From positions 2,356,001 through 2,420,000 of the forward strand of contig NZ_CP045324.1 of the NCBI RefSeq assembly GCF_009363275.1: DNA of 64,000 bases, read 5' to 3'. This DNA is from Marinobacter sp. THAF197a. Lineage in GTDB: Bacteria > Pseudomonadota > Gammaproteobacteria > Pseudomonadales > Oleiphilaceae. The position numbers and the translations under genes are program-made. Below are positions 1 through 9,418 of the stretch, piece by piece. Under the pieces are notes generated by a model. That model made no database searches. It was given only the letters and a program-made list of their open reading frames with translations, and was not told the origin of the DNA. Each line of letters starts with the position of its first letter. The first letter of the stretch is position 1.

Positions 1-227
1 CAGCTGGATGCGAAGAAGGCGCCATTGCGCTCCAGGTTACCAACCACAGAAGCGTCCGATATCCGGTTCTCCCGCTTGAGCATTACCCGCATCCAGTCTT
101 CACGGTACATATCCAGCGTGTTCGAGAGGCAGGCGCGAGTACTAGCCCGATTTCGGGAATACCAGGTGTAGCCTACCCAGCACACCAGAAACCAGAACAA
201 AGCGATTAGTTCCAGGTAATAGCCCAT
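1..227 (-). CDS. DUF599-like membrane protein, N-terminal part only
   Basis: An open frame starts at an ATG at 227 and runs off the left edge of the window. The first residues, MGYYLELIALFWFLVCWVGY, form a hydrophobic membrane segment. A polar stretch follows containing ACLSNTLDMYREDWMRVML. This start and the R/E/D-rich loop after the first helix resemble the DUF599 family of small integral membrane proteins, whose function is unknown. The gene diverges from the M48 protease at 415. The family assignment is from memory of the N-terminal pattern; the rest of the protein is outside the window. Confidence 0.6.
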   Translation of the reverse strand, partial: MGYYLELIALFWFLVCWVGYTWYSRNRASTRACLSNTLDMYREDWMRVMLKRENRISDASVVGNLERNGAFFASS

Positions 228-350
228 GCGTGGTTATCGATCCGTTGTAACGTATATGGCAGAGAGGTTGCGTGACAATGATACGCGAAGGTGCATGAAC
301 CGGCCACAACCCGGGTGGTCTGACACTAAAACACCGGTCGTACTGTGCTA

Positions 351-356
351 TATAAT
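351..356 (+). promoter_or_regulatory. Candidate -10 box for the M48 protease gene
   Basis: A perfect TATAAT lies 59 bases before the GTG start at 415. The hexamer about 17 bases further upstream is a poor -35, so this is a plausible but unproven sigma-70 promoter. Confidence 0.35.
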
Positions 357-414
357 GAATCACTCAAATCAACAATTGCGCGTCCACGGAATCGGGCGCC
401 CAAAGGAGTCGGAT

Positions 415-1692
415 GTGAACCCCGGACAAATTCTGAGACTGACGTTACTCTCGGTTATGTTTCTTGCCATTGCGGGCTGTGCCGTAAACCCGGTCACCGG
501 CAAAAAGCAGCTGTCTTTGATTCCCGAAAGCCAGGAATTGGCGCTCGGGGCCGAGCACTACACCCCAACCCAGCAAACCCAGGGTGGGCAGTTTTATCTG
601 GACCCGGAATTGACAGTCTATGTTCGCGAGGTCGGCATGAAGCTGGCCCGGGTTAGTGATCGCCCCGATTTGCCGTACGAGTTTGTGGTACTCAATAGCA
701 GCGTGCCTAATGCCTGGGCTTTGCCTGGGGGCAAGATCGCCATCAACCGGGGCCTGCTGGTCAAGTTTGAGGATGAAGCCCAGTTGGCCGCTGTGATGGG
801 ACATGAGATTGTCCACGCTGCGGCGCGGCACAGCGTGCAACGCATGCAACAGGGCATGCTGATCAGCGCTGGCGTAGCCGGCCTTGGTTTTGCGTTATCT
901 GATAACGAATGGGCCGGGCTGATCATGGGCGGCGCGGCCGTGGGCGCACAGCTGGCCCTGGCACAGTACAGCCAGGGTGATGAGCTGGAATCCGACCATT
1001 ACGGCATTCGTTACATGAAAGCCGCCGGTTACGACCCTCAGGCAGCGGTTGAGCTGCAAGAGCTGTTTCTGGAATTATCCCAGGGCCGGCAGACAAGTTG
1101 GCTGGACGGCATGTTCGCCACCCACCCACCTTCAGCCCGGCGGGTTCGGGAGAACCAGGCACTGGCCTCAGAGCTGGGAACCGGTGGCTTCCGGGGCCGC
1201 GACATTTACCAACGGCGCATTGCCCTGCTGAAAGAGCTCCAGCCTGCCTATGACGCCCACGACAAAGCCATGGAACTGGCATCCAAAGGTGATATGAACG
1301 CAGCCCTCGATTCCATCAACAAGGCAATCGAGCAGGAACCCCGCGAAGCTATGTTCTTCGCACTCAGGGGCCGAATCTACAAAGAACAGAAGCAGACAGA
1401 GAAAGCCCAGGCGGATTTCGACAAGGCGGTGTCGCTGTACCCGGAGATGTTCCAGTACCAGCTATACAACGGCCTGAACTCGCTGGCCATGAATAATCTG
1501 GACAAAGCCCGTGGACACCTTGAGAGGGCCAATCAGGTGGTGCCCACCTCCATTGCCTATCTGCGGCTTGGAGATATTGCCAGCCGTCAGAACCGTCGGA
1601 ATGACGCCATTGGGCATTACTCGAAAGCCGCCGAAGCCGGTGGTGATGTGGGTGAGGAAGCCAAAAGAAAACTCGCCGATCTGTCTCAATAG
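415..1692 (+). CDS. M48-family zinc metalloprotease lipoprotein with TPR repeats
   Basis: Start chosen at GTG 415, preceded by AAAGGAG at good spacing; the longer upstream frame has no such site. The 425-residue product begins with a lipoprotein signal (lipobox LAIAGC, lipidated Cys22), so it should sit in the envelope. The M48 catalytic site is HEIVH at residues 130-134, with the third zinc ligand in a GDELESD segment near residue 190. From about residue 280 the sequence is helical and TPR-like (YKEQKQTEKAQADFDKAV). The architecture matches BepA/YfgC-type periplasmic proteases that handle misfolded outer-membrane proteins, though BepA itself is not a lipoprotein. The substrate is inferred only. 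It is followed by a strong terminator. Confidence 0.88.
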   Translation: MNPGQILRLTLLSVMFLAIAGCAVNPVTGKKQLSLIPESQELALGAEHYTPTQQTQGGQFYLDPELTVYVREVGMKLARVSDRPDLPYEFVVLNSSVPNAWALPGGKIAINRGLLVKFEDEAQLAAVMGHEIVHAAARHSVQRMQQGMLISAGVAGLGFALSDNEWAGLIMGGAAVGAQLALAQYSQGDELESDHYGIRYMKAAGYDPQAAVELQELFLELSQGRQTSWLDGMFATHPPSARRVRENQALASELGTGGFRGRDIYQRRIALLKELQPAYDAHDKAMELASKGDMNAALDSINKAIEQEPREAMFFALRGRIYKEQKQTEKAQADFDKAVSLYPEMFQYQLYNGLNSLAMNNLDKARGHLERANQVVPTSIAYLRLGDIASRQNRRNDAIGHYSKAAEAGGDVGEEAKRKLADLSQ

Positions 1693-1711
1693 GTGACAGG
1701 TAGCACAGCGA

Positions 1712-1742
1712 AAACCGGGGGCTTAACGCCCCCGGTTTTTTT
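1712..1742 (+). terminator. Rho-independent terminator after the M48 gene
   Basis: GC-rich stem AACCGGGGGC / GCCCCCGGTT with a short TTAA loop, followed directly by a T tract. Confidence 0.85.
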
Positions 1743-1843
1743 ATGGCTAAAGCATTTGCCACACTGACGCAGAAAAGCCGTCACAGATTGCATTGACTTT
1801 TAGAGCAATAACTCTAAAAATCAGTCAAACAAACAACAATCGG

Positions 1844-2398
1844 ATGGCGATCATGCTCGTAAAGCGACTTCAACCGATGATTTCCCACGCAAGGCGGTCC
1901 TATGTGGAACTTATGTTCCAGGTAATGGGCCGGGCCCTGCAGGCAATCAGCGAAGTAGACGAACAAACCCGAAACGAAACTCGCGCCCTGCCCGAAGGAT
2001 TTCTGTTCGAGATGCAGGTGATGCCCAATGGCCCCAAGCTGATCGTTGAGCACACCGGAGATGGCAAACTGCATTTCCACGGCGACAGTGCTCCCCGGCC
2101 GGTGGACCTTTCCATTCAGTTCAAGCATATGGCCCATGCATTCCTGGTACTGTCCTTCCAGGAAAAGACCTCGGTGGCCTTTGCCAACGACCGCATGCTG
2201 GTAGATGGTGATGTCAGTTACGCCGTGCGTATGACCCGTGTGCTCAACCGCCTGGAGTCATTCATCCTACCCAAGCTGGTCGCGCAGCGAGCGGTCAAGG
2301 AATACCCGGCCAACCTGCATCTGCCTGAAAAACTGATCAGCGGAGCCCGCATCTACCTGAAAGTCGCCACCAACTTTGTCGAGACAGTGAGAGCATAA
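1844..2398 (+). CDS. SCP2-like (sterol-carrier-type) lipid-binding protein
   Basis: About 184 residues; ATG 1844 or 1853 are both possible starts with weak ribosome-binding sites. The middle of the protein (LIVEHTGDGKLHFHGD, then DLSIQFKHMAHAFLVL and SVAFANDRMLVDGDV) follows the pattern of SCP2-type domains, which bind hydrophobic ligands in a sheet-and-helix pocket. The stop codon overlaps the start of the iron alcohol dehydrogenase (TAATG), so the two are translationally coupled and probably act together on a hydrophobic alcohol or aldehyde. The domain call rests on pattern similarity and could be wrong. No signal peptide is visible, so it is likely cytoplasmic. Confidence 0.6.
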   Translation: MAIMLVKRLQPMISHARRSYVELMFQVMGRALQAISEVDEQTRNETRALPEGFLFEMQVMPNGPKLIVEHTGDGKLHFHGDSAPRPVDLSIQFKHMAHAFLVLSFQEKTSVAFANDRMLVDGDVSYAVRMTRVLNRLESFILPKLVAQRAVKEYPANLHLPEKLISGARIYLKVATNFVETVRA

Positions 2399-3585
2399 TG
2401 ACCAACAAATACTACGAGTTCTTCTGCCCGGTAAAAGTGATTGCCGGCAAAGCCGCCCTGGAACACATTCCGTTTGAATTGACCGGCCTGGCAGCCAAGC
2501 GCCCGATGATTGTTACCGATAAGGGTGTTCGGGCGGCAGGCCTGCTTGACCCTGTGATTGCCGCTTGCGAAGAAAGCGGACTGGAAATCGTCTCTATTTA
2601 TGACGACGTACCCCCGGATTCCTCCACAACGGTTGTTCGCGATATCGCCACGGTTTACCGCAAGGAAAAGTGCGATTCCATTATTGCCGTGGGCGGCGGT
2701 TCCGCCATTGATACCGGCAAAGCCGTCAACATTCTGGTCTCCGAAGGTGGCGATGACATCGCCAAGTACAGTGGCGCAGGTATTCTGAAGCATCCCCTGA
2801 AGCCCTTCTTCGTGGTACCAACCACAGCCGGAACGGGCTCTGAAGTCACATCCGTTGCCGTGATTACCGATGAGAAAAAAGGCGTGAAGCTGCCGTTCAC
2901 CTCATCGTTCCTGTTGCCGAATGCGGCGATCATCGACCCACGGATGACGCTGACCCTGCCTCCCCATATCACCGCCGCAACCGCCATGGATGCCATGACT
3001 CACGCGGTCGAAGCGTTTACCTGCATGGCCAAGAATCCGCTGAGCGATGCCTACGCCACGGCTGCCATCAAAAAGGTGAGCCAGTCACTTCTGGCGGTGA
3101 TGGACAACCCCAAAGACGAGAACGGGCGGCTTGAACTGGCCCAGGCCTCTACCATGGCCGGCATTGCCTTCTCCAACTCCATGGTTGGGCTGGTACACTC
3201 CCTGGGCCACGCAACCGGCGCGATCTGCCACCTGCCCCATGGCCTGTGCATGAGCCTGTACCTGCCGTATGTGCTCGAATTCAATATTGAAAGCATCCGT
3301 GAACCCCTGGGCGAACTGCTGCTCTACCTGGAAGGCCCGGAAGTATACTCGGCAACCCCTGCAGCCCGCCGTGCCGAGGCCAGCATTTCCGCCATCCGCA
3401 AGCTCAGGGACGCACTGCATAAACGCTGTGAGCTGCCCCGTACCCTGAAGGAAACCGGCAAAGTGCTGGAGAGTCAGCTGGAGGCCATCGCCGAAATGGC
3501 GCTGGATGACGGCTCCATCATGTTCAACCCGCGGGAAGTCACCAAGGAAGACGCCCTTTCGGTGCTGCGGCGCGCCTGGGCCTGA
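2398..3585 (+). CDS. Iron-containing alcohol dehydrogenase (group III)
   Basis: 395 residues, full length for the family. The NAD(P)-binding GGGS motif is at residues 99-102 and the family signature PTTAGTGSE at 141-149. The expected metal ligands are present: D198 and H202 (DAMTH), H267 (VHSLGH) and H281 (LPHGLCMS). It oxidises an alcohol or reduces an aldehyde in the cytoplasm; the substrate cannot be read from the sequence. It is coupled by a one-base overlap to the SCP2-like gene and followed by a hairpin at 3,598-3,629. Confidence 0.93.
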   Translation: MTNKYYEFFCPVKVIAGKAALEHIPFELTGLAAKRPMIVTDKGVRAAGLLDPVIAACEESGLEIVSIYDDVPPDSSTTVVRDIATVYRKEKCDSIIAVGGGSAIDTGKAVNILVSEGGDDIAKYSGAGILKHPLKPFFVVPTTAGTGSEVTSVAVITDEKKGVKLPFTSSFLLPNAAIIDPRMTLTLPPHITAATAMDAMTHAVEAFTCMAKNPLSDAYATAAIKKVSQSLLAVMDNPKDENGRLELAQASTMAGIAFSNSMVGLVHSLGHATGAICHLPHGLCMSLYLPYVLEFNIESIREPLGELLLYLEGPEVYSATPAARRAEASISAIRKLRDALHKRCELPRTLKETGKVLESQLEAIAEMALDDGSIMFNPREVTKEDALSVLRRAWA

Positions 3586-3597
3586 TCGCAGAGTTGG

Positions 3598-3629
3598 CTG
3601 GGCTGACCCATCGTTCGATGGGTTAGCCT
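3598..3629 (+). terminator. Hairpin after the alcohol dehydrogenase gene
   Basis: Perfect stem built on CCCATC/GATGGG with a GTTC-type loop and flanking GGCT/AGCC pairs. There is only a weak T run, so termination may be Rho-assisted. Confidence 0.55.
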
Positions 3630-3758
3630 AAAGTCAGATTCACAATGATTGATTTATAGGAGGAAGTCGTTACTATTTAGCAACGTTCTGGCAGGGAGTT
3701 GGCCGGGTAAGTTTGATCGATATACCGCAGTGGCCTGCAACAACCTGAGTTTCTTTGA

Positions 3759-4538
3759 ATGAAAGATCTATTGTCCAGAGCATCGCTTTTTTCACGCCGT
3801 AGCCTTGCCATCCTGACGGCGAGCCTGTGCCTGTCCATGGCGGCACACAGTGGCGAAGACCAATCCGGGACCTTCCGTTTCAACATATCCCCCAACGGCT
3901 ATCCCCCATACCTGATTGTGGATGGTGAGAAGCCCTCCGGCATCATGTGGGACGTGGTCGCGCTGATCGTGCCGCGCCTCGGTTACGATCTTGAGTTCAT
4001 GAAAATTCCAAGAAAGCGGGTCGACCAGATGCTGGCCGACGGTTTTCTGGACGGCACCCCCCGTGCCATCGAATGGACGGAAAAGCCCGAGCAGTATCTG
4101 TTCACCAACCCGGTTGTCCATGTAGAGGAAGTGTTCTTCTTCGCAAACGGCGCCGAATTTGAGTACAACCACCCGAGCGACCTGTTCGGAAAAACCGTGG
4201 TTACTCACCTGGGCTACATGTACCCAGCCCTTGATTCCTACTTCGAAAGTGAACAGATTCGGCGTTTTGACGTCTCCCGTGACCGGGATATGTTCCGGTT
4301 TCTGCTGCACGGCGAGCGCTTTGATACCGCCCTGGCTGACCGACTTGTCGGCCAGTGGATTCTGAAAACCGAAGGCATGGCAGAACATTTCAGCAGCTCC
4401 GAGACTGCCATCAGCCAGTATGGTTTCCGGATCATGGTTCGCCCGGAGTGGACGGAGTTCGTGCAGGCCTTCAACGAGGAGCTGCAGAGGGTTCGCGAGA
4501 ACGGCGAGCTACAGGCCATTCTCGCGAACTATCGCTGA
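3759..4538 (+). CDS. Periplasmic substrate-binding protein (SBP_bac_3-like)
   Basis: 259 residues with an N-terminal signal peptide: basic RRS, then hydrophobic LAILTASLCLSMA, probable cleavage after AHS. The mature part begins FRFNISPNGYPPYLIVDG and continues with GIMWDVVALIVPRLGY, the usual opening of family 3 solute-binding proteins that detect amino acids or related molecules. The C-terminus (EFVQAFNEELQRVRENGELQAIL) is also typical. No permease or ATPase genes adjoin it, so it may be an orphan receptor or serve a transporter encoded elsewhere. The ligand is unknown. Confidence 0.8.
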   Translation: MKDLLSRASLFSRRSLAILTASLCLSMAAHSGEDQSGTFRFNISPNGYPPYLIVDGEKPSGIMWDVVALIVPRLGYDLEFMKIPRKRVDQMLADGFLDGTPRAIEWTEKPEQYLFTNPVVHVEEVFFFANGAEFEYNHPSDLFGKTVVTHLGYMYPALDSYFESEQIRRFDVSRDRDMFRFLLHGERFDTALADRLVGQWILKTEGMAEHFSSSETAISQYGFRIMVRPEWTEFVQAFNEELQRVRENGELQAILANYR

Positions 4539-4542
4539 CAGT

Positions 4543-7029
4543 TTATTCCAGCCGCCGCAACAGCAGCATGGGTGACACACTGAGAACCGGGCGCAACTGC
4601 CAGCGCCCGAACAACGCCAGCAGCACCGCGCTGATGAAAGGAATGGGCAGCATCACCTGCCAGTGCCAGCGGAAATTGCCCTCAAACATCCGGAGCTGTA
4701 GCGCATAGACCGCAGCCTCTGCCGCAAGAACCCCCATGATACCCGCCACAAAGCCCAGCAAGGCAAACTCCAGCATGGTACTGCGGGCAAGCAACGACTG
4801 CTGACCGCCCAGGGTGCGAAGCAAAGCGCCCTCCCGCTGACGATCCCGCAGTGTGGCGCTGACCACCGCCGCCATCACCACCAGAGCCGCCGCCAGGATC
4901 AACGCTAGAATGGCTTCGATGGCTTGAGTAACCTGGTGCACAATCTGCCGGATACGCTCGATGATATGATCGATCTCCAGTACCGAGACGGTCGGGAACT
5001 GGCGTGAAAACTCGTTCAGCGCCACTTTGTTACCCTCATCCAGATGGAAACTGGTAATCCAGGTGCCAGGCATATCCGTCAGCCCGCCGCCCGGCGGGAA
5101 GGCCATATAGAAGTTGGGTTTCATGCTGTCCCATTGCACCGTACGAATGCTTGTGACCGGTTCTGTGACTGTTTCCGAACCGATGGTGAAGGTCAGGCGA
5201 TCCCCCATGACCAGCCCCATACGTTCCGCCAGCTCTGCCTCAACCGACACACCGATGGTGTCGCCGGGGGCAAACCACTCGCCGGCGACAATCTCATTAT
5301 CTTCAGGCAGCTCCGCCATCCAGGTCAGGTTCAGCTCACGGTTCAGGGCACCAATGCGTTCATCCTTGCTCACGGCCTCCAGAACCGGCTGATCATTCAG
5401 TTCCGTCAAACGCCCGCGCACCATGGGATAGATTGTATCCAATGGGGCGTCACGCTCTGCCCAGAAGGCTTCCACATCGTCCACGGCATCCGGTGCAATG
5501 TTAATCAGAAAGTGATTAGGGGCATTATCCGGTAACTGGGCCTGCCAGTCGTCGAGCAAAGAGGTGCGTACCAGAATCAGCGTGGCCGCCAGCATCAGTG
5601 TCATGGCAAACACCGCCATTTGCGCCATGCTGGCCTGCCGATGCCGGTACAGACCTACCAGGGCCAGGCGCCAGGCGTTGCCGCCGCCCCGTACACGGCG
5701 CAGAACCGCCACCATCAGGCCACCAACCAGCGCCAAAACGGCCAACAGGAGTGCCAGGCCGCCCAACAAGGCAAACACCAGTGCAACCTCGCCAGCGTAT
5801 AACCAGACCAGACCAAACACGGCCAGAATCGCAATCGCAATATCGGGGATCGCGTCTCGCCCACTTTCCCCGGGCTGCGCCCGCAAAACCCGCATGGCAG
5901 CCACGTTACGCAGCCGGCGAATGGGCGGATAGGCAAACGCGAACAGGGAAACCAGGGCCGTGAGCAAGGCCGGCAGCAGGGCCGAAGGCGCCAGATGGAA
6001 ATCGACCGGCTGCTCCAGCACGTCACTCAACAGGCGAACCAGAATCCAGAACAGCGGCAGCGCCACCAGAAGACCACCAATCACCCCGGCGATACCCCAC
6101 AGCGCCAACCGGCGCAGGTAAAGGCCGCCAATTCCCCAGCTAGACAGCCCGAGGGTCTTAAGAAGTGCCACGGTATCCCTCTGAGACAAGGCGTACTGAC
6201 GGCTGGCAACCGCCACAGCCACTGCCGCCAGCAGAACCGCCAGGCTGCCACCGAGCAACAGGAAACGTTCAGCACGCTCCAGGGACCGGGAGAAGGTTTC
6301 GCCATCGCGTACGCTTTCCCATTCATGGCTTGGTTCCAGGCGCGGCTCCAGCCATTGATAGTAATCGTCAAGCAGGTTGTCCGGGCCGGCGAACAAGTAC
6401 ACGTACTCGGCACGGCTGCCTTCCTGTATCACGCCGGTGCCGGGCACATCGTCCACATGAATCATCACACGGGGTGCCAGGGAAGAGAGCCGGAAGCCGC
6501 CATCTGGCTCCCGTATCAGCAGGCTGGTGATCTCAAGTTCAAGATTGCCCACTTCGAGCGTTTCACCAATCTCCAGCTCCAGCAATCGCAGCAACCTGGG
6601 GTTGACCCAGATCTCGCCCCTCCCGGGGCCGGCGGCCACGGTTTGGCGAGCAGCATCCGCACCTGGCTGAATTTCGATCTCGCCACGCAACGGGTATTCG
6701 TCACTGACAGCCTTGACCGACACCAGCTGGAACCCACCCTCACCAAAGACCATGGTGGAGAATTCAATCAGCTGGCCGGTTTCCAGGCCCCGGTCACGGG
6801 CTTCGTCAATCCATTCACCCGGCACTGGCCGGCCATTTTCCGCCTCAAGCTGACGGTCCGCCGCCAGAAAGGAGCTGGCCGAAGACACCAGGGTTCTCTG
6901 CAGCTGGTTGGCGAACAGGGCAATGGTGGCGACGGTAGCCACGGCAATCACCAGGGCCACCAGCACAACCCGTACATCACGTTCGCGCCAGTCCCGGCGC
7001 ACCGACATCAGTTTTTTTGCAGCCGCCAT
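4543..7029 (-). CDS. ybbP: ABC transporter permease, YbbP/FtsX type
   Basis: 828 residues with an N-terminal membrane segment (VVLVALVIAVATVATIALFA), a long periplasmic domain, two FtsX-type multi-helix membrane modules and a C-terminal RRLE end. This is the size and layout of YbbP, the permease partner of YbbA. Its ATG overlaps the stop of the upstream ATPase gene by one base, so the two are an operon. In E. coli ybbA-ybbP lies beside tesA, exactly as here. A role in lipid or lipoprotein-related extraction from the inner membrane is inferred from its Lol/Mac-type relatives. Confidence 0.85.
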   Translation of the reverse strand: MAAAKKLMSVRRDWRERDVRVVLVALVIAVATVATIALFANQLQRTLVSSASSFLAADRQLEAENGRPVPGEWIDEARDRGLETGQLIEFSTMVFGEGGFQLVSVKAVSDEYPLRGEIEIQPGADAARQTVAAGPGRGEIWVNPRLLRLLELEIGETLEVGNLELEITSLLIREPDGGFRLSSLAPRVMIHVDDVPGTGVIQEGSRAEYVYLFAGPDNLLDDYYQWLEPRLEPSHEWESVRDGETFSRSLERAERFLLLGGSLAVLLAAVAVAVASRQYALSQRDTVALLKTLGLSSWGIGGLYLRRLALWGIAGVIGGLLVALPLFWILVRLLSDVLEQPVDFHLAPSALLPALLTALVSLFAFAYPPIRRLRNVAAMRVLRAQPGESGRDAIPDIAIAILAVFGLVWLYAGEVALVFALLGGLALLLAVLALVGGLMVAVLRRVRGGGNAWRLALVGLYRHRQASMAQMAVFAMTLMLAATLILVRTSLLDDWQAQLPDNAPNHFLINIAPDAVDDVEAFWAERDAPLDTIYPMVRGRLTELNDQPVLEAVSKDERIGALNRELNLTWMAELPEDNEIVAGEWFAPGDTIGVSVEAELAERMGLVMGDRLTFTIGSETVTEPVTSIRTVQWDSMKPNFYMAFPPGGGLTDMPGTWITSFHLDEGNKVALNEFSRQFPTVSVLEIDHIIERIRQIVHQVTQAIEAILALILAAALVVMAAVVSATLRDRQREGALLRTLGGQQSLLARSTMLEFALLGFVAGIMGVLAAEAAVYALQLRMFEGNFRWHWQVMLPIPFISAVLLALFGRWQLRPVLSVSPMLLLRRLE

Positions 7030-7757
7030 CAGTCAGCCAACTCCCGGGCCGCTTCCGGCTCTGTCAGCACACCGGCTTCAATGTGAAGTTGCCGGCCACA
7101 CCGGGCTGCCAGGTGTTCATCGTGGGTGACCATGACCAATGTAGTGCCCTGCTCCCGGTTCAGATCCATCAGCAGATCCGACACCGCCTGGCCCGTGCGG
7201 TTATCCAGATTGCCGGTGGGCTCATCGGCAAACAGGATCACCGGGTCTGAAGCAAAGGCCCGGGCAATGGCGACCCGCTGCTGCTCACCACCAGACAATT
7301 GCCGTGGCGTGTGGCTCAGGCGCTCGCCCAACCCTACACGCTCCAGCAGCTCTTTGGCCCGCGCCTCCGGCGATTCCATCCCCGCCAGTTCAAGGGGCAG
7401 CATAACGTTCTCCAGCGCGCTCAGCGCCGGCAACAGCTGGAATGACTGGAACACGAAGCCAACCCGGCTTGCCCGGAGCTGGGCGCGCTGGTCTTCCGTC
7501 AGGCTGCTGATTTCAGCACCGTCCAGCTCTACTTTCCCTTCGGTCGGGGTGTCCAGCCCGGCAAGCAATCCGAGCAAGGTGGTTTTTCCGGAACCGGAGC
7601 GGCCAACAATGGCTACGGACTCTCCCCGATTGATTTCCAGACTGACCCCCTGCAAGATCGTCAACGTATCAGTTTCCAGGCTCACCCGGTGGGTAAGATC
7701 GGTCACCCGTAACATGGGGTTTGTGGCGGCTAACTTGGGATCCGTCATCTGGTTCAC
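7029..7757 (-). CDS. ybbA: ABC transporter ATP-binding protein, YbbA/LolD type
   Basis: About 242 residues; the start could also be the ATG 9 bases in. Walker A (GRSGSGKTTLLG), the ABC signature LSGGEQQRVAIARAF and Walker B (VILFADEPTGNLD) are intact. This is the energy subunit for the downstream permease and belongs to the MacB/LolD-type ATPase family. It is divergent from tesA, with about 60 bases between the starts that must hold both promoters. Confidence 0.92.
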   Translation of the reverse strand: MNQMTDPKLAATNPMLRVTDLTHRVSLETDTLTILQGVSLEINRGESVAIVGRSGSGKTTLLGLLAGLDTPTEGKVELDGAEISSLTEDQRAQLRASRVGFVFQSFQLLPALSALENVMLPLELAGMESPEARAKELLERVGLGERLSHTPRQLSGGEQQRVAIARAFASDPVILFADEPTGNLDNRTGQAVSDLLMDLNREQGTTLVMVTHDEHLAARCGRQLHIEAGVLTEPEAARELAD

Positions 7758-7817
7758 GGTGGCTCCGTTGTCTGGTGCTGTGTTTTATTGAATCTGTAAA
7801 GGGTATACGAATTTACT

Positions 7818-8477
7818 ATGAATACGGTATCGGCGTTGGTCAGATCATTTGCCCTCTCAGCACTGATGTTGCTGTCGCTCTCCGCCCTGGCCAGCCAGAA
7901 CACACTGCTGGTAGTCGGCGACAGCCTCAGTGCCGCCTATGGCGTGCCATCCGAAACCGCCTGGGTTCAACTGCTGAGGGACAGGCTTGATGAACAGGGC
8001 CTGAACTGGAACGTTGTGAACGCCAGTATCAGCGGCGAAACGACCGATGGCGGCCTTCGGCGGCTGCCTGACCTGCTTCAGAAAAACCAGCCAGACGTCG
8101 TGATCATTGAGCTTGGCGGTAACGACGGCCTGCGCGGCTTTCCACCGAATGTGATCGAATCCAACCTCGCCGACATGATCGAGCAAGTGCGGGATGTAGG
8201 TGCCATCCCGGTGCTGGTGGGCATGCAGATTCCACCGAACTATGGCCAGCGTTACACCCGCATGTTTGCGGACATCTTCCCGAACCTGTCTGACCGCTAC
8301 GACACCCCCCTGGTTCCCTTCTTTCTTGAGGGCATCTACAACGCCGATGGGTTAATGCAGGAAGACGGCATTCACCCCACCGAAGCCGCCCAGCCGGTGC
8401 TGCTGGACAACGTATGGCCTCAGCTGGAGCCGTTAATTCTGGACAGGAACCCCAGCGCCCTGCGCTCAGACCAGTAA
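7818..8477 (+). CDS. tesA: Arylesterase / lysophospholipase-thioesterase TesA
   Basis: 219 residues with a signal peptide (FALSALMLLSLSALA, cleavage near ASQ), so exported to the periplasm. SGNH/GDSL hydrolase blocks are complete: GDSL with catalytic Ser36, the oxyanion Asn102 in LGGND, and the Asp183/His186 pair in DGIHP. It hydrolyses acyl esters or thioesters. Divergent from ybbA. Its last 58 bases overlap the end of the convergent YheT-type gene. Confidence 0.93.
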   Translation: MNTVSALVRSFALSALMLLSLSALASQNTLLVVGDSLSAAYGVPSETAWVQLLRDRLDEQGLNWNVVNASISGETTDGGLRRLPDLLQKNQPDVVIIELGGNDGLRGFPPNVIESNLADMIEQVRDVGAIPVLVGMQIPPNYGQRYTRMFADIFPNLSDRYDTPLVPFFLEGIYNADGLMQEDGIHPTEAAQPVLLDNVWPQLEPLILDRNPSALRSDQ

Positions 8478-9394
8478 TAACCATCACGGGCGTGTTCAAC
8501 AAACCCCACATGCCCTCCCCACTTTGGCGCTTCAACGGTAACGTAGGCGCCGAGAACCTTACGGCCTTCCGGGAAACACCGGGCTGACAGGAAGGGATCG
8601 TCTACCGCATTAACCATCAACGCCGGTACCCGTATGTCCTTCAACCGAAACAGTGCCGAGCAGCTGGCCCAGTAGTCCTGGGCATCCCGGAAGCCATGCA
8701 GGGGTGCGGTGTAGCGGTTATCAAATTCGTGAAAGTTGCGGATGTTGTCGAACCCGGTTACGTCAATCAGGTCCGGAAACCGACGGGCCTTTTCCTGCAT
8801 TTTGCCGTGCAGATCCCTCAGAAAGCGCTGCATGTAGATCCTGCGACTGGGCAGGGCCAGCATATCCGCGCTGCCAGCCAGGTCTGCGGGCACTGAGTAG
8901 GCAACGGCACCGCTGATGCGACTATCAACCCGCTCGCCCTGCTGGCCGAGGTAAAGCAGGGTGAGGTTGCCGCCCATGCTGAAGCCAGACAGGAACAGGT
9001 TGCTGTAGTGGCCTTCCAGCGCGTGGGACACAACCGTATGCAGGTCTTCCGTGGCGCCGCTGTGGTAGAACCGGGGTTGGTGGTTCATCACCCCTCCGCA
9101 GGATCGGAAGTTCCAGGCCAGCACATCCCAGCCATCCGCCATTAGTGCCCGCGCCAGCCCGAGCACATAGGGGCGCCTGCTGTGGCCTTCCAGACCATGG
9201 GACACGATGGCCAGGCGGTCACTGCCCTGACGGTACCAATCCAGGTGCAGTTCGTCGTTATCCGGCGTAGCCAGAACAGCGGCTTCCGGCTGTGGCATGG
9301 TCACGTTCCGGAACAGCGTTGGCCACACAGACTGGATGTGCCCGTTACGTAACCAGACCGGTGGGCGGTAGCCCGATTGACTGCGCTTGTGCAA
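8420..9394 (-). CDS. Alpha/beta-hydrolase of the YheT family
   Basis: Start chosen at TTG 9394, preceded by GAAAGG. Longer reading would run back into the tRNA-Asn promoter and gene, so it is rejected. The 324-residue product matches the YheT family: N-terminal RPPVWLRNGHIQSVWPTLFR, nucleophile elbow GFSMGGN, and a late Asp (NAVDDPF) and His (GGHVGF) that complete the triad. Probably an esterase of unknown substrate. Convergent with tesA, with a 58-bp overlap of the two coding ends. Confidence 0.87.
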   Translation of the reverse strand: MHKRSQSGYRPPVWLRNGHIQSVWPTLFRNVTMPQPEAAVLATPDNDELHLDWYRQGSDRLAIVSHGLEGHSRRPYVLGLARALMADGWDVLAWNFRSCGGVMNHQPRFYHSGATEDLHTVVSHALEGHYSNLFLSGFSMGGNLTLLYLGQQGERVDSRISGAVAYSVPADLAGSADMLALPSRRIYMQRFLRDLHGKMQEKARRFPDLIDVTGFDNIRNFHEFDNRYTAPLHGFRDAQDYWASCSALFRLKDIRVPALMVNAVDDPFLSARCFPEGRKVLGAYVTVEAPKWGGHVGFVEHARDGYYWSERRALGFLSRINGSS

Positions 9395-9418
9395 ATTTTG
9401 ACCTTTCTTTTCAGGGGG

